Positions 1 to 10,101 are shown, counted from the stretch's first letter. The stretch: DNA of 64,000 nucleotides from Candidatus Kapaibacterium sp. (GCA_025358765.1 JANYIG010000093.1:1-64000), one strand, 5' to 3'. Notes: generated by a model from the sequence alone, not told the origin. Numbers and translations: made by a program.

Positions 1-60
1 TAGATAACCTTGACTACCCTCAAGCGCATCACCCCTCTGCAAGCCGCTTCACGTCTTGCT

Positions 61-80
61 TCTCCCCTTATAAGGGGAGA
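61..80. repeat. Perfect 20-bp palindrome TCTCCCCTTATAAGGGGAGA followed by TTGAGTGGGGTT; probably a copy of a dispersed intergenic repeat
   Basis: Perfect inverted symmetry read in the sequence; only one copy seen in this window. Confidence 0.5.
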
Positions 81-142
81 TTGAGTGGGGTTCTTGCGCG
101 TAAGGTTTGATGCGGTTTTCAGGAATTTATCTAAACTTCAAT

Positions 143-1309
143 TCAGGCTTTCACAGTCATAAGCGAGCGGCGGAGTTCAAGCGAAAGCGTTGTGAGTAAC
201 AGCGTCGTGTTGACGTTTTTACGAAGCAGCTCAATCGCATGTTCAATATGGCGGGCGGCAACGTCAAGCGCTCCACGAGCCGCAAATTTACCGACAAAAC
301 TCTGTAAATCTTTCACTTGGTCAATGTTTATAATAGTTGCCGTGTCGTCCGATACTGAAAGTGCGTAGGCATCGCGTACCCAGAGCAGCAGTAAAATGAG
401 CATTTTTTCGAGTTTTGCACGATCGCGGTCACCCGCCGCACTTTCTAACTCATGCGTAAGACGCAAAATATAACCACGTGGCGTAAGTATTGTTCGCAGC
501 AAGCTCACCACGTCGAACCGCAATTGCCGTAAATCCTCGCCCAAAAGTTCCGCTGCTTTCGAGTAGCTCCCATCTGCTAACCGAGCAATGAGCATTGCTT
601 CTTGTTCCGGCACGTTCAGGCGTTCATGTAATGCGCGAGCAACACTATCGTCGGGAAGCGGGTCGCAGCGCAGTTGCTGGCAGCGAGAGAGAATCGTCTG
701 CAACAGCTGTTCGCGGCGTGAACTCGTCAGAATAATCGTCACATTCGACGATGGCTCTTCTAACGTTTTCAGAAAGGCGTTTGCCGCTTCCATCGTCATC
801 GCATCGGCTTCGGAGATAATAATTACCCTCCTGCCGCGTTGCGATGCGCTCATGGATATGTTTTTTTTTACGTCGCGGATGGATGCAATACGAATTTGTG
901 CGGCGTTCGGGATTGAAATATTATGATACGGGTTCTCTGCTTTGGCGTGAAGTTGTTCCTGAATCAGCGTAATTTGGTCGTCCGTAAGCTTCAAAATTGC
1001 CGAATCCATACCATCCGCCGTTTTTGCATCTGCCTTTGCCGCTGGCAGCGAAAACACAAATTGAATATTTGGATGTTGCAACCGCGATGCTTGTAGGCAG
1101 CTTTTGCACGTGCCACAGGCTTCCACACTTGTTGCGGAGCGCATCGGCTTTTCGCAATTCAGCACCGTTGCAAACTCTAATGCCAGAGCGTCTTTGCCAA
1201 TACCTTCCGCACCCCAAAAACAGTAGGCATGAGCCACGCGCCCTTCTAAAACTGCCCTCTGGAGGATAGATTTTACACGCTCCTGACCGATAATGTTTTT
1301 CCAAGCCAT
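143..1309 (-). CDS. holB: DNA polymerase III subunit delta' (clamp-loader AAA+ ATPase)
   Basis: MAWKNIIGQERVKSILQRA...AHAYCFWGAEGIGKDALALEFA; CxxCxxC-type zinc region; ANAFLKTLEEP motif; ORF 143..1339 with likely internal start. Confidence 0.8.
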   Translation of the reverse strand: MAWKNIIGQERVKSILQRAVLEGRVAHAYCFWGAEGIGKDALALEFATVLNCEKPMRSATSVEACGTCKSCLQASRLQHPNIQFVFSLPAAKADAKTADGMDSAILKLTDDQITLIQEQLHAKAENPYHNISIPNAAQIRIASIRDVKKNISMSASQRGRRVIIISEADAMTMEAANAFLKTLEEPSSNVTIILTSSRREQLLQTILSRCQQLRCDPLPDDSVARALHERLNVPEQEAMLIARLADGSYSKAAELLGEDLRQLRFDVVSLLRTILTPRGYILRLTHELESAAGDRDRAKLEKMLILLLLWVRDAYALSVSDDTATIINIDQVKDLQSFVGKFAARGALDVAARHIEHAIELLRKNVNTTLLLTTLSLELRRSLMTVKA

Positions 1310-1357
1310 ATATTCGATGGGTATAATATTCTCTATCATTAATTTGCCGCACTAATT

Positions 1358-3034
1358 CTACCGAACAGGCAATGCTTTACCGTCAATATTCTTCATTGTA
1401 ATGCCTAATATTTTCGCCATGGTAGGCGCTATATCTGCCGGCGATACACGTTCTTGATGGATGCTCGGTTTAATGCCCGCACCAAAGAAACAAAGCGGTG
1501 TATGGCGGTCGTAGTCATGCGGTGTGCCATGTGTGGCGGTTGCACCTCCCAAAATCCAGTTTCGGCGTGGATAGAACATCACTTCGCCGGTGCGAGGTGC
1601 ATAATAATCGTTACGAATCAGATCAAAAACTTCCTGCGAAACGTCTTTTGGTCGGCGTTTTGCCACCAGTTCATCTGCCGTCACAACTGCGCCCATGCCT
1701 GCAAAACGCTTCATTACTGCCTTGAGTGAATCCATTAGCACCACCCGCTTCACGCCTGCTTTCTGGGCAGCATCCATCGCTTTCGGGCTGAGAAACACGG
1801 ATGGCGGCTCAAGGTTTTGCACCCATTTTTCTGCTTTTGCTTGCGGGAATGCCCGTTGCAAACCATCGTCAATTGCCTCGATAAGCTCCAATCCTCGTAT
1901 GCGTCCCGCATCGGCAGTATCGCCCTGCGTCATCTTGATGTACTCTGGAACGGGCGCTACGCCGTGGTCGGACGTGATAGCCAGCACGTAGTTTTCGCGC
2001 CCAATCGTACTGTCTAAATAATCAATAAACTCGCCAAAAAATTTATCCACTTGAGCATACATCTCCGGCAGTTCGCGGCTGTGCGGTCCGAATTGATGTC
2101 CGACGTAGTCCGTAGCGGAAATACTCAGGCAGAAAATATCCGTTACGTTGTTCTTGCCGACCTCGTATTGCTGCATGACCGAGCGTGCAAACGAAAACAA
2201 ATGCTCCACCGAAAACGGCGAGAGCAAAAACCGCGCATTCATCTGTTTGAGGCTGTCTGCCGACGGGATTGTGTACGGAAATACATTGCGTCCGCCAGGA
2301 AGCGCTTCAAAACTCATGGTGTCAGGAATAGCTGTAATCATGGGGTCGGTGAGTGCTGTATTCCAGACTTTTCCGGCGTAGGAGCGCATATTATGGCTTT
2401 CGTTCCAACTTTGAAGCCATGAAGGTAGTGCTTTTGTGTAATAATCCGACGTTGTATAGCCTCCTGCTTCATGTTCAAACCAGAAAGCAGCATCCGCGTC
2501 GTGTCCTGACATCAAAATCGCAGCACGGTCTTTCTGAGACACACCCAAAACCTTGCTTTTAGGTGAAATTTTTTTCAGGTACGTTCCGAGCGTCGGCACT
2601 TTCAGGTTTGTGGGCGAATGCCACTCTTTGGGGTCTGTCATCCCGAAAGTTTTTCGCATGGTGTCTTGTACACAATAGAGTTCCAATCCGGCATTGCGGT
2701 CGTAATAATCGTTAGAAACAATGCCCGTTTTATGTGGGTAGCAGCCTGTTAAATGTACTGCGTGTCCCGGAGCCGTAATGTTCGAGGCATGGTTAAAATA
2801 GCAGTTCGGGAACCACGCTCCCTCCTTGATAAGGCGATTAAAACCCTTGTCACCCCATGTTTTACCCCACAATGCGGGGTAATCACCTCGCATCTGGTCG
2901 AAGGCAACAACGAATACAACTTTGGGTTTGGGTGATTTTTTCGGGGAAGACTTGGGCGCGGCATAGAGGCTACACCATATGCAGCAACAAGCTGTAATAA
3001 GAATGGAGAATGTGGTTTTGGCGATGTAATTCAT
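1358..3034 (-). CDS. PafA-like alkaline phosphatase / nucleotide pyrophosphatase family, secreted
   Basis: AFDQMRGDYPALW..., NITAPGHAVHLTGCYPHKTGIVSNDYYDR, TSDHGVAPVPE; signal-peptide start MNYIAKTTFSILITACC. Confidence 0.8.
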   Translation of the reverse strand: MNYIAKTTFSILITACCCIWCSLYAAPKSSPKKSPKPKVVFVVAFDQMRGDYPALWGKTWGDKGFNRLIKEGAWFPNCYFNHASNITAPGHAVHLTGCYPHKTGIVSNDYYDRNAGLELYCVQDTMRKTFGMTDPKEWHSPTNLKVPTLGTYLKKISPKSKVLGVSQKDRAAILMSGHDADAAFWFEHEAGGYTTSDYYTKALPSWLQSWNESHNMRSYAGKVWNTALTDPMITAIPDTMSFEALPGGRNVFPYTIPSADSLKQMNARFLLSPFSVEHLFSFARSVMQQYEVGKNNVTDIFCLSISATDYVGHQFGPHSRELPEMYAQVDKFFGEFIDYLDSTIGRENYVLAITSDHGVAPVPEYIKMTQGDTADAGRIRGLELIEAIDDGLQRAFPQAKAEKWVQNLEPPSVFLSPKAMDAAQKAGVKRVVLMDSLKAVMKRFAGMGAVVTADELVAKRRPKDVSQEVFDLIRNDYYAPRTGEVMFYPRRNWILGGATATHGTPHDYDRHTPLCFFGAGIKPSIHQERVSPADIAPTMAKILGITMKNIDGKALPVR

Positions 3035-3124
3035 ATGAAATAAGAGCAGCCATGTGAATAAAGTGGGTATTAAAGGGTATCCAAAAATACGCAAAATGAC
3101 GCAGATGAAATATAAAAGAAGCGT

Positions 3125-3157
3125 AAAAAAGCCTACCAAATCGAGATTTAGTAGGCT
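3125..3157 (-). terminator. Rho-independent terminator for the T9SS cargo gene
   Basis: Hairpin AGCCTACTAAAT..ATTTGGTAGGCT followed by a T-run on the minus strand. Confidence 0.7.
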
Positions 3158-3209
3158 GAAGACATCACCATAGATTGTGACAGTAAAATATCACTTGGAG
3201 AGTATGCCT

Positions 3210-6200
3210 TTATTTCACAATCTGCAACGGTTTCATATCGAATACAGAACCAGCATACAAACGATAGAAGTACATTCCGTTCGGCAACGTACTCACATCC
3301 ACCGGAAGCGTGTATGTGCCTGCTGTCTGGGTTGTATTCACGATCGTCATCACCGATTGACCAAGCAGATTTACGATTTCTAATGTTACCACGGCTTGCC
3401 CCGTAAGAACGTATTCAAACGTCATGCGCCCGTCGGACGGATTTGGGAAGGCATTCAGTTGTAACGCAAGGCGTTCTGCGTTCGTCGGTTCGGCTTTCAC
3501 GCTTGTTACCACGTCAGCCCGAAGAACGATTGTGCTGTCAATTTTTCCGTCGTTCTTGAAGTCAATATAAAGCGTAACGCCCGTTTTTCCGATGTCGCCA
3601 AAATTTTGAATAGCAAATGTATGTGCTTCATTTGCACCAACGTTAATACCTTTAAAATCTGAAGCATCTGCACCACGACTGAAATTAACATCATAGCGTT
3701 TTGCACTGCCATAATTAGTCACCACCACGTTTCCGCCGTCATTGAGCAAGCGCACGTCAAGCGAGTCATTAGCGGCAAGTGCCGTATTTTGTAGCCGGAC
3801 TACGTTTTCCCACTCTGCGTTGGGACCGAGCTTTGCAAGCGTCATCGAGAAGGCGGAACTTGCGCCGGATGAACGCACAGCAAAGAGGTCGTTACCAAAA
3901 TCTGCGGCAGCCACCTGCGGTTGATCGGTGGAACCAGCCTTCCAGCGCATATTTGCACTGAAGCGGTCAGCACTATTCACCGCAAGGGTGTTTTGGTCGT
4001 TTGTGTTCGCAGGTTTGAAGTTCACAGTGAGTGCATTCGTGGGCAGGCGCGGCAGAGAAAGTCCTATCGGTGCGGTCAGCGTTGCAACACTACTGCCGCT
4101 CAAGGGAATAATGGGAAATGCACCTTCAATCGTCTGGTCGCCGCCGAACAAGTCTTTTCCGGTGCTTGTCGCACTTCCACCTTGCGGCAGATTGACTGAA
4201 ACCTCCGGTTGTGCGCCGCTTGAGGTTTTGAAATAGACATTCACCGTACGATCCGGCGTATCGCCAACGGCTTGAATAATCGGACGACCGGTAAACGACA
4301 CAACTTTTTCGCCCGTGCCGACGTTATCGGGCATAAAGCCTTTGTTGCCGCCCCACGGCTGATTGGAGCCGGCCGTTGCATTCAAACCAGCATTGGGGTA
4401 AAGCCACGTATTTGCCGTCCGATTTACGACGATAGCCTTTGTCAAGTCACCGGGCCAGTTATTGTCGTAAACATAGAGGCTATCAATAATATTATTCGAG
4501 GCATCGCGGCTGCTGGTGATTTTGTACGGCACAACGGAGTGTCCGCCTTGAATCTGCGTTCCCACATAATTAAAAATCGCAATGCTTTGGTATTGATTGG
4601 GAGCTTGTCCCAGCATTTGACGCAGTGTTGTCACGGTTTGATTGGGCGTAATAGTAAAGTCGCGGTTCACAAACCCCTGATACGCTTGATGGCGGTTGAT
4701 AAGGGTGCGAATCTGGTTGTTGGGCTGCAAACTAAACGGCACAGCAGCATTATATGTGCCGATGTAATTGAATAGGCTCGACACCGTAAATCCATAACAC
4801 GAACCACCCCAGTCACTCGGCTGCCAAGCATTGATAATTTGTTGCGTTGGGATATTGTTGACATACACTGTGAACCCGCGCCCGACGGAGGCAGCAAAAT
4901 CATCCCAACTCGGCGATAAATCGGAACGAGTGGCTTTAGTACGAAACTCCACAGGGTATGTTGAATAAGGGGCTGCGTTGTAATTGATACTGCTCCAGTA
5001 CGCTGAGGGCCAGACGTTATTGTCACAATTACAAAAATTCCAACCATTACTCCGCGTAGCAAATGCCGATGATACGGTCGGGTCTGCCGGAGTGCTGGCG
5101 GCAAAAACACCCACGCTGCTCGTGATGCTCCCCGGAGCATTATCCACCGTCAACGTGTACGTGCCTGCTGGAGCGCTTGCCGGAACAGCAAACGAAGCCT
5201 GCATCGTCGTGGCTGTGCGGGAAGTAATCGTCCCCGTAATCGTCGTGGAGCCAGAGTTTATGCGTACAGCCGTTGCGCCGACAAAATTCGTGTTTGTGCC
5301 ATTCATCGTCAGCGTTGCTGTTTGCCCTATGGTTAATGTTGTCGGTGCTACCGATGCAATCACCACAGGCAATCCTACTTTGAAGCTCATCACTGGTGAC
5401 CAAGGACCACTTTGACCATTCACCGTTGCTCGCACTCGTGCAAAATACTGGGTTCCTGCAACAGTCAACGTTGAAAACCAGCTGCTGCTGAGTGACACAG
5501 ACGTACCCGTGATTGCGCTGCTGTTTTGGAAGAAGGATGTGAATTGTTGGTCGGTGCCGATGTTTATCGTGTAGCCCGATGCGCTGGCGATTGCCGTCCA
5601 GCCAAGCGTCACGGGCGTACCAAGAACAGTCGTTGACGACGAAGGCTGCGTAATAGTCGGAGCGCCTGCTACAGCGTTGCTGCTCGGTGGCGCAAATGTG
5701 TAGCTAATGTTCTGTGGTTTCACCGACACACTCAGTGGCACGGCAAAGCCTGAACCCGTCGTCGGGCTTGGACTCGACCATGCGCCAGTGCGAGCATTCA
5801 CGTCATTCGTCGTCGCCCCACGCAAGCCTACCTGCGGCGTTCGTTGGGTGAAGGTGCTTCCAAGCGAAAACGTGCCATATTCAAAATTGATGGCTCCATT
5901 TTCATTTAGCGTCATTTCCATCGTGAACGTACTATTGCTTGGGTCGCTATAAAAACCAAAGTTTTGCCACTGCACTATAAACTGGCGATTGGGTGCAGTT
6001 CCAATAGTTTTGGAGAAAACACTTCCTGTTGCTGTTCCCTTCAAATCCGCACCAAGCATAGCGATACAACCGCTCCCAATCGCATTTGCTATCGGAAAAC
6101 GATATACTTTGCCGCTTGGTGCTGCTGCGACCGTGCCAAAATACACCGCGCCGTTAGCATCTATCGTGAGCGACGTGTACGAAGCACCGTTGAACGAAAA

Positions 6201-6404
6201 CGCAAACCCAATGGAAACATTTGCATACAACTGATCGTCCACAGTCACCCCCGAACCGTGTGTTGTAGCGTTGTTGACATCAACCAAGCTTACTGCCGTC
6301 CCCGTATTAAATGTATAGGCGCTAATCTGCGCCCATGTCGTCGCCGTACCAAATACACCGAACATGCCGAAAATAAATGCCCAAAGTACCAAGCGTTTAC
6401 ACAT
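3210..6404 (-). CDS. Large secreted multidomain protein with Ig-like/IPT and FN3-like domains, papain-like cysteine-peptidase-like segment and T9SS type A C-terminal sorting domain
   Basis: Signal peptide MCKRLVLWAFIFGMFGVFGTATTWAQ; WGGSCYGF, GGHSVVPYKI, VYDNNWPG; C-terminus NAFPNPSDGRMTFEYVL...NGMYFYRLYAGSVFDMKPLQIVK. Confidence 0.75.
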   Translation of the reverse strand: MCKRLVLWAFIFGMFGVFGTATTWAQISAYTFNTGTAVSLVDVNNATTHGSGVTVDDQLYANVSIGFAFSFNGASYTSLTIDANGAVYFGTVAAAPSGKVYRFPIANAIGSGCIAMLGADLKGTATGSVFSKTIGTAPNRQFIVQWQNFGFYSDPSNSTFTMEMTLNENGAINFEYGTFSLGSTFTQRTPQVGLRGATTNDVNARTGAWSSPSPTTGSGFAVPLSVSVKPQNISYTFAPPSSNAVAGAPTITQPSSSTTVLGTPVTLGWTAIASASGYTINIGTDQQFTSFFQNSSAITGTSVSLSSSWFSTLTVAGTQYFARVRATVNGQSGPWSPVMSFKVGLPVVIASVAPTTLTIGQTATLTMNGTNTNFVGATAVRINSGSTTITGTITSRTATTMQASFAVPASAPAGTYTLTVDNAPGSITSSVGVFAASTPADPTVSSAFATRSNGWNFCNCDNNVWPSAYWSSINYNAAPYSTYPVEFRTKATRSDLSPSWDDFAASVGRGFTVYVNNIPTQQIINAWQPSDWGGSCYGFTVSSLFNYIGTYNAAVPFSLQPNNQIRTLINRHQAYQGFVNRDFTITPNQTVTTLRQMLGQAPNQYQSIAIFNYVGTQIQGGHSVVPYKITSSRDASNNIIDSLYVYDNNWPGDLTKAIVVNRTANTWLYPNAGLNATAGSNQPWGGNKGFMPDNVGTGEKVVSFTGRPIIQAVGDTPDRTVNVYFKTSSGAQPEVSVNLPQGGSATSTGKDLFGGDQTIEGAFPIIPLSGSSVATLTAPIGLSLPRLPTNALTVNFKPANTNDQNTLAVNSADRFSANMRWKAGSTDQPQVAAADFGNDLFAVRSSGASSAFSMTLAKLGPNAEWENVVRLQNTALAANDSLDVRLLNDGGNVVVTNYGSAKRYDVNFSRGADASDFKGINVGANEAHTFAIQNFGDIGKTGVTLYIDFKNDGKIDSTIVLRADVVTSVKAEPTNAERLALQLNAFPNPSDGRMTFEYVLTGQAVVTLEIVNLLGQSVMTIVNTTQTAGTYTLPVDVSTLPNGMYFYRLYAGSVFDMKPLQIVK

Positions 6405-6582
6405 AAAACCCCCTAATGACCTTGAATGAAAAGGATATGAATTGAATTTCAAAAAAATGGAGAAGGCTTCCTCCCTGAAAGCCGACATCAAAAGCAGTCA
6501 ATACGTAGTCAATAGCGACAAAGTACAAGAAAAACATGGTTTCTCCAATACTATATCGGGTAAAATTTGATGTGTGATGCTA

Positions 6583-7716
6583 TTATGGTATGCCAGCGTT
6601 AAATTGCGCCAAAAATTCCTGTTTCCACGCCATGTAGGTTCCAGCAAAAATATGGATGCGGGCGGTTTTTACAAGCCAGAGGTAAAATGCAATATTGTGC
6701 TGTGTGGCGAGTTGCAAGGCAAGGATTTCTTCGACATTAAAGAGGTGGCGGATATATGCGAGCGAAAAATTACGGCTTGCGTACGAATTTATGGTATCGT
6801 CAATTGGCGTGTCGGTGAACTTAAACTTTGCGTTGCGGAGGTTAATTTTACCATACGTGGTAAACAGCGTGGCGTTGCGAGCGTTGCGCGTGGGCATTAC
6901 GCAATCGAACATATCCACGCCCCGCTCAATGCACTCCAACAGGTTTTGCGGCGTTCCAACACCCATTAGGTAGCGCGGTTTGTCGGCGGGCAGAACATCA
7001 GTCGAAAGGTCAACTGTTTCGTACATAGCTTCGGCAGGTTCTCCGACGGCAAGCCCACCAATAGCGTAGCCCGGAAAGTCAATATCTATCAATGCTTCGA
7101 GCGATGCACGTCGTAAATCCTTAAACGTGCTGCCCTGCCCAATGCCGAACAAAAGTTGTTTGTGTCCATAACGGTCATCAGAATTCACCCAAGCGTCCTT
7201 GCAGCGCTGCGCCCAGCGCATGGATCGTTCCATCGAATCTTTGGCGTAGTCGTATGTGGCTGGATATGGCGTACATTCGTCAAGCACCATCATAATATCA
7301 GAACCAATACAACGTTCAATCTCAATCACGCGCTCCGGCGAAAAAAAATGCCGTGAACCATCCAGATGCGAGGCAAATGCAACTCCCTCTTCGGTAATCG
7401 TCCGCAATTCCTTGAGCGAAAACACCTGAAAGCCGCCACTGTCCGTGAGAATAGGCTTTTGCCAGTTCATAAACCGATGTAAGCCGCCGAGCCGTGACAG
7501 GACTTCTTCGCCCGGACGCAAATACAAATGATACGTATTGCCCAAAATGATGTGTGCGCCCAATTCCACAAGCTCGCGCTGCTCCAGCGCCTTCACGGTT
7601 CCTTGCGTGCCGACGGGCATAAATATCGGCGTTTCAATATCACCGTTATCCGTGTGAAGCACACCAGCACGGGCTTTGCTGTTAGGGTCGGTTGTGAGAA
7701 GGTTAAAATGATTCAT
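6583..7716 (-). CDS. tgt: Queuine tRNA-ribosyltransferase
   Basis: MPVGTQGTVKALEQREL, ILGNTYHLYLRPG, DSGGFQVFSL, YAIGGLAVGEP, GVDMFDCVMPTRNARN. Confidence 0.93.
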   Translation of the reverse strand: MNHFNLLTTDPNSKARAGVLHTDNGDIETPIFMPVGTQGTVKALEQRELVELGAHIILGNTYHLYLRPGEEVLSRLGGLHRFMNWQKPILTDSGGFQVFSLKELRTITEEGVAFASHLDGSRHFFSPERVIEIERCIGSDIMMVLDECTPYPATYDYAKDSMERSMRWAQRCKDAWVNSDDRYGHKQLLFGIGQGSTFKDLRRASLEALIDIDFPGYAIGGLAVGEPAEAMYETVDLSTDVLPADKPRYLMGVGTPQNLLECIERGVDMFDCVMPTRNARNATLFTTYGKINLRNAKFKFTDTPIDDTINSYASRNFSLAYIRHLFNVEEILALQLATQHNIAFYLWLVKTARIHIFAGTYMAWKQEFLAQFNAGIP

Positions 7717-7728
7717 TCGGTCGCTGGC

Positions 7729-8511
7729 TTACACTCGTATTGTTGATTGCATATCCGACAAAATCTCATCGCCACGATAATACACACGCTCCAAAAACAA
7801 ACCCGACGGCGGCGCTGTGAGCTTTGCCGGAATATCCGAATGCTCGTAAAGAAAACTCCGTGCCTCGGCAGTGGTGAGCTTCCCTCGCCCAACTTCTGCC
7901 ATCACGCCCACAATACGCCGCACCATATTCCACAGAAAGTGCGAACCCCGAACGCGAATCAGAATCAGGTTTCCAGCTTCTTCCACGCGAATTTCTTCCA
8001 ACAATGCTTTCATGGATTTTTCGTCGGGGTCATCGGCGGTAAACGAACGGAAATCTTTCATTCCCAAAAATAGTGCACCTGTATCGCGCATCAAATCTGC
8101 GTTCAGCGCATCTTTTATCCACCACACATACCGTTTGGCAAATGCTGCACGGCGACGCGAAATTTGGTAGAGATAACTTCTGGATACCGCATCGTATCGT
8201 GCGTGGAACGCTTTGTGTATTTTTTCGACCTCAAGGATATTAATGTCCGCAGGAAGGTTATCGTTGATTTTCATACGAAGGATGTGTGGTGCGAGCATCG
8301 TCTGCGCCTCCAAATGCGCCACTTGTGCCAGAGCGTGAACACCAGCATCGGTGCGCCCGGAACCATAGAGCTCAAAATTATCGGTTCCCAATATCTCGCG
8401 CAATGCGCCGATGATATCCCCCTGCACGGTACGGGCGTTTTTCTGCGACTGCCAGCCGCTGTACCGTGTGCCTTCGTATTCGAGTGTGAGTTTGAATCGC
8501 ATACATGTCAT
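7729..8511 (-). CDS. truA: tRNA pseudouridine(38-40) synthase
   Basis: LEYEGTRYSGWQSQ..., GSGRTDAGVHALAQVAH, LWNMVRRIVG. Confidence 0.92.
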   Translation of the reverse strand: MTCMRFKLTLEYEGTRYSGWQSQKNARTVQGDIIGALREILGTDNFELYGSGRTDAGVHALAQVAHLEAQTMLAPHILRMKINDNLPADINILEVEKIHKAFHARYDAVSRSYLYQISRRRAAFAKRYVWWIKDALNADLMRDTGALFLGMKDFRSFTADDPDEKSMKALLEEIRVEEAGNLILIRVRGSHFLWNMVRRIVGVMAEVGRGKLTTAEARSFLYEHSDIPAKLTAPPSGLFLERVYYRGDEILSDMQSTIRV

Positions 8512-8582
8512 TTGTGATTGAACCTATTTACCGTAACGCTTTTGAATAAGCTGCATGGGGCATTCTTAGGCAAAACATTCTC

Positions 8583-9671
8583 TCAGACAAACGGCAGTTT
8601 AACAACTTCGGCAGGATATTCTTTTCCGCGTACTTCTATGTGGACAATCGTTCCGAGCTGGCTTTGTTCTGAGTTCACGTAGCCAAGTGCTATGCCTTTG
8701 TTTAGCACGGGCGAGATGGAACCGCTGGTGATTTCGCCCGTGTGCTGCCCATTTGCGAACACTTTGTAATGCGGGCGCGGTATGATCTTTTCTTGCTGAA
8801 GCTGCATCCCCACTAATTTGCGCCCAACACCCACTTCTTTTGCTTTAACAAGCACATCTTTCCCAACAAAGTTTTCTTTGGATAGCTTGGTAATCCAGCC
8901 TAATCCTGCTTCGAGCGGATGGGTGGTTTGGTCAATATCGTTGCCGTAGAGGCAATATCCTTTTTCCAAGCGCAAGGTGTCACGTGCTCCCAAACCAATC
9001 GGTTCAATACCAAACTCCGAGCCAGCATCCATAATGGCGTTCCAAACCGTTGCGGAGGCGTAATGGTTTCCCTTAAAATAGAGTTCAAAACCAATTTCAC
9101 CCGTGTACCCTGTACGCGAAAGTATCATCTCCACTCCTGCCAGCGTTCCCATCACAAAGGAGTAATACGGAACATCTGCCAGATGAGCGGTGGTAAGTTT
9201 TTGCAGCGTTGTTATAGATTTCGGTCCTTGCACGGCAAGAAGGCTAACTTCATCGCTGACATTTTTGAGTTCAAGGTCGTGGAAACCGCTTGTATGCTGC
9301 TTCATCCAGTCAATATCTTTTTCAATATTCGAGGCATTAATCACGAGCATATAGTGGTCGCCGCAGTGGTACACGAGCAAATCGTCCACGATGCCGCCAT
9401 TATCGTAGCACATCGCAGAATACTGCGCTTTGCCATGGGTGAGTTTTGATGCGTCATTGATGGTGATGTGCTGTATAAACGCAAGCGCATCAGCACCGCG
9501 TATTTCCACTTCGCCCATATGGGAAACGTCGAACATACCAACGGCGGTGCGAACGGCATTGTGTTCAGCCAAAATACCTTTGGAATAATTCACCGGCATG
9601 TCAAATCCAGCGAACGGAATGACCTTGGCACCGAGTTGTTTGTGCAGGTCGTAGAAGTGAGTACGGTTCAT
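8583..9671 (-). CDS. gcvT: Glycine cleavage system T protein (aminomethyltransferase)
   Basis: FDMPVNYSKGILAEHNAVRTAVGMFDVSHMGEVEIRG..., SRTGYTGEIGFELY, LGARDTLRLEKGYCLYGNDID. Confidence 0.93.
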   Translation of the reverse strand: MNRTHFYDLHKQLGAKVIPFAGFDMPVNYSKGILAEHNAVRTAVGMFDVSHMGEVEIRGADALAFIQHITINDASKLTHGKAQYSAMCYDNGGIVDDLLVYHCGDHYMLVINASNIEKDIDWMKQHTSGFHDLELKNVSDEVSLLAVQGPKSITTLQKLTTAHLADVPYYSFVMGTLAGVEMILSRTGYTGEIGFELYFKGNHYASATVWNAIMDAGSEFGIEPIGLGARDTLRLEKGYCLYGNDIDQTTHPLEAGLGWITKLSKENFVGKDVLVKAKEVGVGRKLVGMQLQQEKIIPRPHYKVFANGQHTGEITSGSISPVLNKGIALGYVNSEQSQLGTIVHIEVRGKEYPAEVVKLPFV

Positions 9672-9761
9672 GGGAAAGTCAGCAACAATGCGTGAAACAA
9701 ATACGAAGACGGTGTCAAAAATGAATGCTACCAAAATAGGTTTTTTCCACGCCGGACGGAA

Positions 9762-9800
9762 ATAAAAAAGCGCCGCATCACGTTTGGTGCGGCGCTTTGA
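9762..9800 (-). terminator. Rho-independent terminator downstream of the 55-aa secreted peptide gene
   Basis: 9-bp stem AGCGCCGCA/TGCGGCGCT with T-tract on the minus strand. Confidence 0.7.
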
Positions 9801-9826
9801 AAAGAGAATCATTCTCCAAAGAAGAA

Positions 9827-9994
9827 TTATTTTTTCTCTTCCATTTTTTCCTTTTTAGCTTTTTTAGCCTTTTTAGCTTTTTTCTCCGCCTTTTTCTCCA
9901 TTTTCGGTTCTTCTTTTGGCTTGTCTTGAGCAAAGGTTGGAACAACTGCGGCAAATGCAAAAAGTGCTGTCAAAGCGATAAGGGATTTACGCAT
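9827..9994 (-). CDS. Small (55 aa) secreted Lys/Glu-rich peptide
   Basis: MRKSLIALTALFAFAAVVPTFAQDKPKEEPKMEKKAEKKAKKAKKAKKEKMEEKK; preceded by TTTAGGAGGTGATCAA (extended anti-SD complement); absent from the supplied ORF track, apparently because it is short. Confidence 0.75.
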   Translation of the reverse strand: MRKSLIALTALFAFAAVVPTFAQDKPKEEPKMEKKAEKKAKKAKKAKKEKMEEKK

Positions 9995-10101
9995 TTGATC
10001 ACCTCCTAAAAAAATTAGTGGAACAGAATTACATACACCGAAAAATAGGGGAACAAATTATCACTTCCAAAAAAATCTTTGAGTACCATCTTCTTCAACA
10101 T

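Noticed and set aside
4272-4775. 167-aa + strand ORF inside the T9SS cargo gene
   Set aside because: Shadow ORF opposite a strongly supported coding region
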